IMG/VR virus record: IMGVR_UViG_3300027806_000097
Coordinates: 1 to 35,162 of that record
Source of the DNA: a virus
Reading direction: 5' to 3' (one strand)
Length of the DNA stretch: 35,162 nt
Position numbers and translations under genes: made by a program. This document shows positions 30,101-35,162 of this stretch, in pieces. Position 1 is the first letter of the stretch. The number at the start of each line of letters is the position of its first letter. The notes beneath the pieces are model-generated. The model searched no databases. It saw only the letters and a list, made by a program, of their open reading frames with translations, and was not told the origin of the DNA.

Positions 30101-30255
30101 ACTGCCTCACCCCAAGTGCGCTCTTTGCTTGGGGTTTTGGGGGCTTGTGGGGCCTGAGATTGAGCGCCGATGTACGCAAGGATCTTGGCCTTTGCTGCAG
30201 CGGGATCTGTTTCAGATAGATCGTAGTGCTGGCCTCTGAATTCGTAAACCGGCAT
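24145..30255 (-). CDS. Very large internal-virion-type polyvalent protein with HEXXH motif, 2036 aa
   Basis: ATG at 30255 with GAGGT upstream. The first 350 residues are Ala/Gly-rich and helical with membrane-like patches. Residues 350-600 are Pro/Ala/Gln-rich linkers. A basic coiled-coil region follows. A metallopeptidase-type HEILH motif (H912-E913, H916) sits in a domain with acidic surroundings, then long helical domains (AEWGEKLGIKGLAETW, ISQDWLKLQPGIVGK). The last 500 residues include hydrophobic segments (LGMSFALAGYVGIPGASFA) like the C-terminal domains of large polyvalent proteins. Such giant proteins of podoviruses are thought to be packaged and ejected with the DNA. Exact domain names are not certain. 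Confidence 0.8.
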   Translation of the reverse strand: MPVYEFRGQHYDLSETDPAAAKAKILAYIGAQSQAPQAPKTPSKERTWGEAVTDPLVSAAGGIGSLIKLPGQLYGLATGDFSPTGALGFGQSVEDYWKAKKSEGLLAREAERKAKIQEAEKQGQLAAAKTAFGETITDPALLTSFLGENIPQLIPGLAAARGVKAATGLAGLGPAAQATAAVGAAKGVGAVQQGADVGAESYGEIYKTLIKQGASPDEAKAKAINLARASGASAAVISILANSLPGGSAIERAMAGVPGKGGRLMGAVKGGIGEGFVSEPAEEVGGKFGANLALREVAPETPLTRGLGETAGMAAVGGLGMGALSGALQTPGTAEAAPLTQQPQAPAERVEPTLGAQPPQQPTPPAPPAPEAKPAGYQELFNKYRGMRMSAENADMLARQTLAEQAAKAQQPEAPAAPEAQQPAAPEEGVPEDFQKRVVELTQEYIDAGVPPQDAAIRAMEQAQAEAQADEIAQKDQEGAPSVAAPIEPAVGEGVQVAGEPSAGAPAPGVGEPPAGGVVPTEPDAGRPDAGAAGQPSAVTETPEQKVQRLTKEADEAEAQDIAKEAAFQQKVDAAKKDARHHARTALDQRNDYSGLDDAFDSYRENFADTLREQGVTDPFVVESALKEFGAEADRIKSQVAEVARTRNITEADAQSVVNRTPPPAAPAVPTTPPTKRGRKPLAPEQKAASDERRAEQRKQANAAAREVEQLGRALDEALKPLDETQFGDEQSLADARADKQREKVKAIRDLYDFSRANRNTPGARATELLKNPAITPKERADIEAGYRLRQKNKGKIQSSQIGESAAPAKADSAFRGFTNATQALSHIAKTGSAFQKFLANRLRTSTMGVKFVVVEKGDPTPEGLSKGEAAKAWDRARGLFVRDDATGARTVYVRGESFGADQGVNNVTVLHEILHAATVQKLYLGLKADKQGFSQDTQVTKATLELRRIMRVAQDEFLRLNRRGAVPEGVAAIYEATDGEVFGDVREFLAYGMSDPDIQNFLNNIEDAPAAETFFSRFVDAIRDFFGIGEDQHTAMTNLVNVTDKLLKAKVAGDLKFLEKTEQKDAQKAEAGAQKVSAERKKKMSATERKIVRSRTAQEFVDGIGVLTTLRDPKLLMDALGATAETLKIANLRALLPALQTNIIAEWGEKLGIKGLAETWRGVQDMSAMRNNIMISASEISQDWLKLQPGIVGKLKGKENEITALADVMHYSTDRQIDPTKSTKDPVLNNMWNDLSPQAKKVYEQVRDFYKAQYDLYRALLDKRIAEMNIPGDISDPDTAKGRLMADIKKLYESGSKIEPYFPLMRYGDYWLRVGKGKGSEFYMFESPYQREMFLKHRRREWSAEGKTPDVEKGNSLDGLRNASIQNNDGTLLKQIFETLDEPGATKDLEALKDQIYQLYLTTMPEQSFRKQFIHRKGTAGFSGDALRNFVTSSVNMANQLSRLQYGPKLLQSIKRADGSLEEMPNKDKLEMLVREMQKRVEMDVYPEVTNPFLNEAANIANKSAFLYFMTSVKTAVSQLASLPIFGFPVLASRHNPAAVVKEMSRFMLLFNEFGVTKKNEDGSISFVAPTIAESRVLTEEEKRAVEEMTERGLAEVTMTYDLMDRKQTPTTKYAGAWQATTNAMGALFHHTERINREVMFLTSFRLSRNEGKSFEDSIEQAVSDTYAALGNFTAQNRPRVMRSPAGRVLLQFKTFPAFVTTYMVRNAYRMFADMDPAARKEARIQFFGTLGMSFALAGYVGIPGASFAFGVAQSIINAMKDEDDEDPLEKRDLELWFRTVFLPNLFGDFKIGDKKLGEILEAGLLNSMSGYDLSSSLNMNNMWFPDLKESATYAQGAIETAMAFIGPFGSLVGKQFPAAIDDFQAGRTMRGFEKLLPNLFRQPVTAARYAEEGATTTTGAPIRDPEEFTKGQLAMQALGFRTEGLAKIQEMNFKVEALRQKVLQERGKLINRLDTELTQGDETAADNVMEKILEFNSKNPAVRIEADMLNKALLARAKARMTSDRGFKVDDKLYPYLVELLDPSRELLEREAAK

Positions 30256-30263
30256 GTATTACC

Positions 30264-31997
30264 TCAACCAGGGATTTTGATTGGGTTCCCAGGGGAGCCA
30301 AGAGGGGCTGCAGAAGGCGCAGGTCTAGGCGCAGGTGCGCCACCCTGGCGAACATACCTGTTTTGGCCTTCCGCCTCAAGCTCTTCCAATGCTTTCTTAT
30401 ATGCAGCGGGATCGGATCTGCGAAGTGCCCGAAGCTCCCTAGCCCTCGGCCCAGTGAGGAGCTGCATCTGCACCCACGCATCAGCCTTTTCTTGCGCAGT
30501 GGTTTCTGCGCGATAAGTGCCAGCCGACTTGCTAATTCGATCCTGCGCGGTGTTCATTGCCCGCTTGCGAGTAGCGGCATCATTAGGCTCCCCACTAGCT
30601 AGCAACGCATCAAGTTCAATCTGATACTGTTTATCCAGATCAGTTTGCTTTGCCGCACCCTGACCCTTCGCAGCAGCACGGATACGAGCAGCTTGTTCAG
30701 TAGCTGCAGCAGCAACTTTCCTCCCCTCAAGCCCAGCAGCCGCAGCGATTTCTTTGCCAAGCAGTGCGTTTCCTGAGACGTATGCGTCAACAGCGGTCTT
30801 GAACAGTTTGGCTCTCTCAGCGTTAACAGTCTTCAGGTCGTTATTGGCTTGGGCAAGCTGCAACCTTTCAATCTCAAACTTGGCCTTGTTGAGCAGCATT
30901 TGGCGCTCAGTGCCCTGCCCCTTTATCTTGGCTTCTTCCTCTGCCCTAGCTTCCATAGCAGGGATCATGGATTTGCCAAACCCGCCAAGTAATGCGCCAA
31001 GCCCTCCTTGGCCACGAGTGGCTTCACCTGCTGCAATCATTGACTTAAACAAGTCCATGCGCTTGTTGCGTTGCAGTTGCTCTAGTGCAGCAGGATCTTG
31101 TGCTGCTTGCGCTTTCACTGCAGCTTCCAAACCAGCCAAATACTCCGCACCGACTGGCTTGTTCAGTACCCCATACATAGCCGGGTTTTCCCTAGCCATG
31201 CTTTCACGGGTAGCCATTACTGGCGCTTGTGGTGCAGCCCCACGTCTTTGTGCAGCAAGAGCTTGGAGACCAGCAAGGCCCTGTGGTGCTGGTTGAGCTG
31301 CGGGTGGAGTTTGAGGGGCTTGGATAGCTTGAGCAGGCTGAGGCGGAATACTAATCCCTGGGCCTAACTTTTCAAACTCAGGTTGACGACCCAAAGGGGC
31401 GGGACCAATCGGTGCAAACTCAGGTTGACGACTCAAAGGAGCGGGACCAATTGGTACAAGCCCCTCAATATCCCTGCCCTGTGGAACAGGACGGTCTTCA
31501 ACAGGTAAAGACTCAGCCCCCTGCTCTTCTTCATCGTCATCATCCTCGTCATCTTCATATGACGAAGAGTCCACAGCTTCTTCTGTGCCTTTAGCAAAAG
31601 CAACGATGCCACCACCAGCCATGCTAAGAACTTCAGGCTGCATCACACCCGGCTGCGCCGCTGCATTTGCGATACCAGTTGCCTCTGGCTGCATTTCAGG
31701 TTGAGGGGCACCCTCCGGTACAGGCATGGGCTGGGCTGCTGCACCCTGCATCATCTGTTGTTGGGCCTGCTGCATCCGCATGTTCTGAAGCGCAGCCAAC
31801 CCAGCTTGCTGCTCCAGTTGGTCTTTAACAGTGCCAGTGGGTAACTGCTCAGGCTGGTTTTGCTCCAAGCGTTTACGGCGCTGCATTTCACCAAGGGCTA
31901 GGTACGGGGGCACCTCTGGGTTCATCCCATTGGCATACCCCATGATTGCCTGCAACGGCAGATCTTTCAGCCGCTCTTGAACTTGGATGAGATTCAT
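30264..31997 (-). CDS. Virion-associated-type protein, 577 aa
   Basis: ATG at 31997, GAGG upstream, 8 nt before the 2036-aa gene downstream. The N-terminus is Gln/Met-rich (LQNMRMQQAQQQMMQG), with VLSMAGGGIVAFAKG around residue 130, a motif seen in several phage structural operons. An acidic run (SSSYEDDEDDDDEEEQG) and a 14-residue tandem repeat PIGPAPLSRQPEFA follow, and the C-terminal half is Ala-rich helix. It is likely a minor capsid/ejection component. No enzymatic motif is seen. Confidence 0.75.
   Translation of the reverse strand: MNLIQVQERLKDLPLQAIMGYANGMNPEVPPYLALGEMQRRKRLEQNQPEQLPTGTVKDQLEQQAGLAALQNMRMQQAQQQMMQGAAAQPMPVPEGAPQPEMQPEATGIANAAAQPGVMQPEVLSMAGGGIVAFAKGTEEAVDSSSYEDDEDDDDEEEQGAESLPVEDRPVPQGRDIEGLVPIGPAPLSRQPEFAPIGPAPLGRQPEFEKLGPGISIPPQPAQAIQAPQTPPAAQPAPQGLAGLQALAAQRRGAAPQAPVMATRESMARENPAMYGVLNKPVGAEYLAGLEAAVKAQAAQDPAALEQLQRNKRMDLFKSMIAAGEATRGQGGLGALLGGFGKSMIPAMEARAEEEAKIKGQGTERQMLLNKAKFEIERLQLAQANNDLKTVNAERAKLFKTAVDAYVSGNALLGKEIAAAAGLEGRKVAAAATEQAARIRAAAKGQGAAKQTDLDKQYQIELDALLASGEPNDAATRKRAMNTAQDRISKSAGTYRAETTAQEKADAWVQMQLLTGPRARELRALRRSDPAAYKKALEELEAEGQNRYVRQGGAPAPRPAPSAAPLGSPGNPIKIPG
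31374..31450 (-). repeat. 42-bp tandem repeat inside the 577-aa gene
   Basis: AAACTCAGGTTGACGAC at 31374 recurs at 31416, encoding a 14-residue unit PIGPAPL(S/G)RQPEFA. At least two full units are visible. Confidence 0.85.
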
Positions 31998-32012
31998 ATT
32001 ACGTGCCTCAAA

Positions 32013-32867
32013 TCAACCAGGGGTGCCACCAAGCCCAAGCCCTCTAATAGCTTCCATCAACGACCCAAGCCCACCAACAGTGGATGTGAGCTGCCCTAGC
32101 CCACTCATTTGCGCTGGGGTGTTCGTGACGGTGGAAATCGGCAATGTCTGCAACATTGACTGCAGGAACTGCACCTGCTTCTGTGGGTAGTCACGCTGGG
32201 CCAAGAATTCGTTGTAGTCGGCAGTGATGCCTTCTTGCTCAATCCCACGTTGCTGTGCACCTGCACCAGACATCATGTCAGCAAGAGTCTTGGCTTGGCC
32301 CTGTTCGACATTGAATTGACCCATTGCCCGGTCATAGGCATTGGAGTATCCAGTACCGATTGCCTTGTTCTGCTCTTGCAGCAGATTGCGCTGAGTCTCA
32401 GCGTCCATGATGGCCTGACGAGAACCACCGTATCCACCGGCTTGAGCCAGCTTAGCAGCGTTACCCATCTGCGTCATCTGAGATTGGCGACGAAGCTCAT
32501 CCAACTGAGGCGTCAGCACTGCGCTCAGATACGGGTTCATGTAGTTGGCAGCAATCCCACCCGGCCCAGCCTGCTGACCGGTGACCCCCGTAGAAGTCAT
32601 GGTGGGTAGTTGGTACGCACCCGTGGAAGAGAAGGACTGCCCAAGTTGGCCGGGGAAAGTCAAGTTACCCAAACCCTGGAACACCTTGGACTGCAGACCA
32701 GACTCGCCCGCAGTCATGGGGCCACCGTACACCTGATACGGCTGATCTGAGAGGGCCTGGGCCTTGCCCAGCATCCCAGTTACATACGGGCCAGCCCATT
32801 CAGACAGAGTTGAAGAGGACGATCCCCCCGCTGCAGGAAGTGCAGAGGCTGCGGTGCCAGTAGTCAT
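32013..32867 (-). CDS. Virion-associated-type protein, 284 aa
   Basis: ATG at 32867 with AAGGA upstream. Ser/Gly/Thr/Gln-rich with NYMNPYLSAVLTPQLDELRR, then GGYGGSRQAIMDAETQRNLL and a helical second half (TGYSNAYDRAMGQFNVEQGQ). Proteins with this pattern are common in the structural blocks of short-tailed environmental phages, probably as internal or portal-proximal proteins, but no role is proved. It is cotranscribed with its neighbours. Confidence 0.75.
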   Translation of the reverse strand: MTTGTAASALPAAGGSSSSTLSEWAGPYVTGMLGKAQALSDQPYQVYGGPMTAGESGLQSKVFQGLGNLTFPGQLGQSFSSTGAYQLPTMTSTGVTGQQAGPGGIAANYMNPYLSAVLTPQLDELRRQSQMTQMGNAAKLAQAGGYGGSRQAIMDAETQRNLLQEQNKAIGTGYSNAYDRAMGQFNVEQGQAKTLADMMSGAGAQQRGIEQEGITADYNEFLAQRDYPQKQVQFLQSMLQTLPISTVTNTPAQMSGLGQLTSTVGGLGSLMEAIRGLGLGGTPG

Positions 32868-32876
32868 GATTTGTCC

Positions 32877-33659
32877 TTACGCAAGGAGTTTGTTCAGATG
32901 CTTGTCGGCCCCGGATTTGGAGCCACGCCCAGCCTTCTTGCGGGCAGCGTGCACAGCCTTCATGAACGCATACAGTTTACGTGCCCCAGCTTTGCTAGAG
33001 CCGTTGCCAATCTCAGAAACTGTGCGTGCGTCCAAGACGAATTCGCCATCAGCTAGCCGAGCGGGTTTTCCAGTCTCTGCAAACTTGGCAGGGATGCTGT
33101 CACTCACGCCATCGCCTCTACCGCTTAGGAATCGACCACCAGCAGCAAGAGAAGTGAGGCCCCCAGCGGCACCGCCGCTAACACCAGATTTGGTTGGATC
33201 GTCAACAACAGTAGTGCCACCAGTAGTAGTGGTGTCCGTAGCTGCAGGGGCTGGGGCAGGTGCATACGTCATTGGGCTGAAGTACGTAATCCCGCCAGAA
33301 CCCGGTCGGCGCGGCACTGTTTGGCCTTGAGCGTTGGTGACCGTAGTTGGGATCGGCAGCATCTGCCGAGAAGCCACAAGGCTTGGAATACCACCTTTGT
33401 AGCCAGCGTAACCGCCGCCACCGCCACCGAGCACTTTATTCAGTAGCGCTCCCGCTCCTGCTAGCCCTGCGATCTGCCCAGCAGTGCCAAACTGGGACGT
33501 ACCCGCAAACAGTTTTTGTATGTCTTTCCAAGTGATATTGCTTATGTCTGAGGAAATTTGGTCCCAATACGTGGGGGCAGAAAGTCCAGTTTCAGCGGTT
33601 TCGCTCGTGTACTCGGGGTCTTCAACCCACTCCCCTGCAGCGTCATCCCATACAAACAT
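32877..33659 (-). CDS. Virion-associated-type protein, 260 aa
   Basis: I prefer the ATG at 33659 (MFVWDDAAGEWVED) over a TTG at 33674, because GGAAGGGG lies upstream at good spacing and the frame begins directly after the upstream stop (TGATATG). The middle is Gly/Pro/Thr-rich (GGGGGGYAGYKGG, then APAPAPAATDTTTTGG). The end GDGVSDSIPAK with ARLADGEFVLDARTVSEIGN and a final basic helix is a pattern typical of podovirus structural operons, with unknown function. Confidence 0.75.
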   Translation of the reverse strand: MFVWDDAAGEWVEDPEYTSETAETGLSAPTYWDQISSDISNITWKDIQKLFAGTSQFGTAGQIAGLAGAGALLNKVLGGGGGGYAGYKGGIPSLVASRQMLPIPTTVTNAQGQTVPRRPGSGGITYFSPMTYAPAPAPAATDTTTTGGTTVVDDPTKSGVSGGAAGGLTSLAAGGRFLSGRGDGVSDSIPAKFAETGKPARLADGEFVLDARTVSEIGNGSSKAGARKLYAFMKAVHAARKKAGRGSKSGADKHLNKLLA

Positions 33660-33660
33660 A

Positions 33661-35162
33661 TCAACCCCTTCCAATGATGTTCAGCAGGTCCTCAAAGGAC
33701 GTTGGCTCTTCAAACTGTGCTGTTGCTTGTGAGTCCTTGACATTCTCCCGCTTTTCGGCTTGCGCAGCAATCTCCTGCCCCTCAATCTGCTCACCCAGGG
33801 ATCCAGCTTTAGTGACGCTGAGTTCCTTGTACTTCTCCTGCACCAGCTTGCCACCTCTAACCTTCTGCTTCTTTGAGCCGAAGTCTTTGCCGTAATAGAA
33901 CACCGGGGCGAGTTCTGGTCTGCCCACTGCAGCAGCCATCGCCTGTGCTTGGGGCCAGGAGACTTGTTTACGCGGCGGAGTCGGAGCGGTAGGTGCAGGT
34001 CTAGCAATTGGAGTTGGGGCAGTCGGAGTTGGGGCAGTCGGAGTTGGGGCAGTCGGAGTTGGGGCAGTCGGAGTTGGGGTCGGAGTAGGCGTAGGGGTCG
34101 GAGTGGGCGTAGGAGTCGGAGTAGGCGTGGGTGTGGGTGTGGGTGTAGGGGTCGGAGTAGGCGTAGGGGCGGGAGTGGGTACTTGAGGAGTCGGAGTTGG
34201 GGTCGGAGTGGGCGTAGGAGTCGGAGTAGGGGTCGGAGTGGGCGTAGGAGTCGGAGTAGGGGTCGGAGTAGGGGTCGGAGTAGGAGTCGGAGTAGGCGTA
34301 GGGGTCGGAGTTGGGGTCGGAGTAGGCGTAGGGGTCGGAGTGGGCGTAGGAGTCGGAGTAGGGGTCGGAGTGGGCGTAGGAGTCGGAGTAGGGGTCGGAG
34401 TAGGGGTCGGAGTAGGCGTGGGTGTGGGTGTAGGAGTCGGAGTAGGCGTGGGTGTGGGTGTAGGAGTCGGAGTTGGGGTCGGAGTTGGGGTCGGAGTTGG
34501 GGTCGGAGTAGGCGTGGGCGTAGGAGTGGGCGTAGGAGTGGGCGTAGGGGTCGGAGTAGGCGTAGGGGTCGGAGTAGGCGTAGGGGTCGGAGTAGGCGTA
34601 GGGGTCGGAGTAGGCGTAGGGGTCGGAGTAGGCGTAGGGGTCGGAGTAGGCGTAGGGGTCGGAGTAGGCGTAGGGGTCGGAGTTGGGGTGGGCGTGGGCG
34701 TAGGCGTAGGCGTAGGGGTCGGAGTCGGAGTCGGAGTCGGAGTCGGAGTAGGCGTAGGAGTTGGGGTGGGCGTAGGTGTAGGAGCCTTAGTCGGAGTTGG
34801 GGTCGGAGTGGGCGTAGGAGTCGGAGTCGGAGTTGGGGTGGGCGTAGGCGTAGGTGTGGGTGTGGGCGTGGGTGTGGGCGTGGGTGTAGGAGTTGGGGTG
34901 GGCGTAGGTGTAGGAGCCTTAGTCGGAGTTGGGGTCGGAGTGGGCGTAGGAGTCGGAGTGGGCGTAGGAGTCGGAGTCGGAGTTGGGGTGGGCGTAGGAG
35001 TGGGCGTAGGCGTAGGTGTGGGTGTGGGCGTGGGTGTGGGTGCAGTCGGAGTTGGGGCAGTAGGCGTGGGTGCAGTCGGAGTTGGGGCAGTAGGCGTGGG
35101 TGCAGTCGGAGTTGGGGCAGTAGGCGTGGGTGCAGTCGGAGTTGGGGCAGTAGGCGTGGGTG
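33661..35162 (-). CDS. Pro-Thr repeat virion-type protein (partial; start beyond the window)
   Basis: A single open frame runs from the right window edge to TGA at 33661-33663, 499 visible residues with no internal stop. The first roughly 380 visible residues are almost pure (Pro-Thr)n with some Ala. The C-terminal 115 residues are non-repetitive: [32 protein letters not shown], basic helix, and acidic end [16 protein letters not shown]. Long PT linkers occur in extracellular and virion proteins as stiff, protease-resistant stalks, and may be glycosylated in the host envelope or act as spacers in a fibre. It is the first of the visible leftward genes. Confidence 0.82.
   Translation of the reverse strand, partial: PTPTAPTPTAPTPTAPTPTAPTPTAPTPTAPTPTAPTPTAPTPTPTPTPTPTPTPTPTPTPTPTPTPTPTPTPTPTPTPTKAPTPTPTPTPTPTPTPTPTPTPTPTPTPTPTPTPTPTPTPTPTKAPTPTPTPTPTPTPTPTPTPTPTPTPTPTPTPTPTPTPTPTPTPTPTPTPTPTPTPTPTPTPTPTPTPTPTPTPTPTPTPTPTPTPTPTPTPTPTPTPTPTPTPTPTPTPTPTPTPTPTPTPTPTPTPTPTPTPTPTPTPTPTPTPTPTPTPTPTPTPTPTPTPTPTPTPTPTPTPTPTPTPTPTPTPTPTPTPTPTPTPQVPTPAPTPTPTPTPTPTPTPTPTPTPTPTPTPTPTPTPTAPTPTAPTPTAPTPTAPTPIARPAPTAPTPPRKQVSWPQAQAMAAAVGRPELAPVFYYGKDFGSKKQKVRGGKLVQEKYKELSVTKAGSLGEQIEGQEIAAQAEKRENVKDSQATAQFEEPTSFEDLLNIIGRG
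34009..35162 (-). repeat. 1.15-kb tandem repeat encoding (Pro-Thr)n
   Basis: Degenerate hexamers such as GTCGGA, GTAGGC, GTTGGG and 15-mers with Ala codons run without interruption to the window edge. All four Pro codons and all four Thr codons are used. The period stays a multiple of three, so the frame is protected while the DNA varies. Confidence 0.95.

Noticed and set aside
34009-35162. CRISPR-like or noncoding tandem repeat array
   Set aside because: There are no spacers, and the repeat keeps one open frame with varied synonymous codons on the minus strand.
1-35162. tRNA genes, integrase, reverse transcriptase or insertion sequence
   Set aside because: No cloverleaf, tyrosine/serine recombinase, YXDD reverse transcriptase or transposase motif was found by reading both strands; a computational scan could still reveal a tRNA.

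Overview
The window reads as part of the genome of a double-stranded DNA bacteriophage, most likely a short-tailed (podovirus-like) phage of a proteobacterium. The reasons are a dense array of small overlapping genes with Shine-Dalgarno starts, a complete replication set (family A DNA polymerase, primase-helicase fusion, SNF2-type helicase, Cas4/RecB-like and VRR-NUC nucleases, ssDNA-binding-like protein), and a leftward block of large Ala/Pro/Gln-rich virion-type proteins. I see no integrase, no tRNA, no CRISPR array and no insertion sequence. A betaproteobacterial freshwater host is only a guess from protein style.

Layout. Positions 1-133 hold the start of a leftward gene that runs off the window. 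Positions 134-562 are a divergent control region with G-runs, short direct repeats and promoter-like sites. Positions 563-8956 are a rightward module of small unknown genes plus a MoxR-type AAA+ ATPase, a NinX-like protein, a metallopeptidase/VWA protein and a possible DUF3150-type partner. This module is interrupted at 1391-2093 by a leftward ribbon-helix-helix regulator and an AT-rich noncoding region. Positions 8982-14276 are mostly tiny, translationally coupled genes, several built from shared sequence cassettes. Positions 14254-24049 carry nucleotide and DNA metabolism: DUF3310, VRR-NUC, DNA polymerase, Cas4-like nuclease, HNH-like protein, helicase, ssDNA-binding-like protein, a small HTH protein and primase-helicase. 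A strong terminator lies at 24117-24146. From 35162 down to 24145 everything is leftward: a Pro-Thr repeat protein (partial), three virion-type proteins and a 2036-residue internal-virion-type protein with an HEILH metallopeptidase motif.

The most striking signal is a 13-bp palindrome, CTAACAATGTTAG (core CTAAC-N3-GTTAG). It has 12 exact and 3 centre-variant copies. Fourteen of the 15 lie between 585 and 8864, a few hundred bases to 1 kb apart, and the last is at 19439. It falls in promoter leaders, between Shine-Dalgarno and start codon, and inside genes in different reading frames, so it is conserved as DNA. Two near-identical sigma70-type promoters (2094-2122 and 4180-4208) each place a copy exactly 37 nt downstream of the -10 box. 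The best reading is a dispersed operator network (comparable in concept to mycobacteriophage stoperators or start-associated sequences). The RHH protein at 1391-1645 is a candidate binder, and the MoxR/VWA operon is among the controlled genes.
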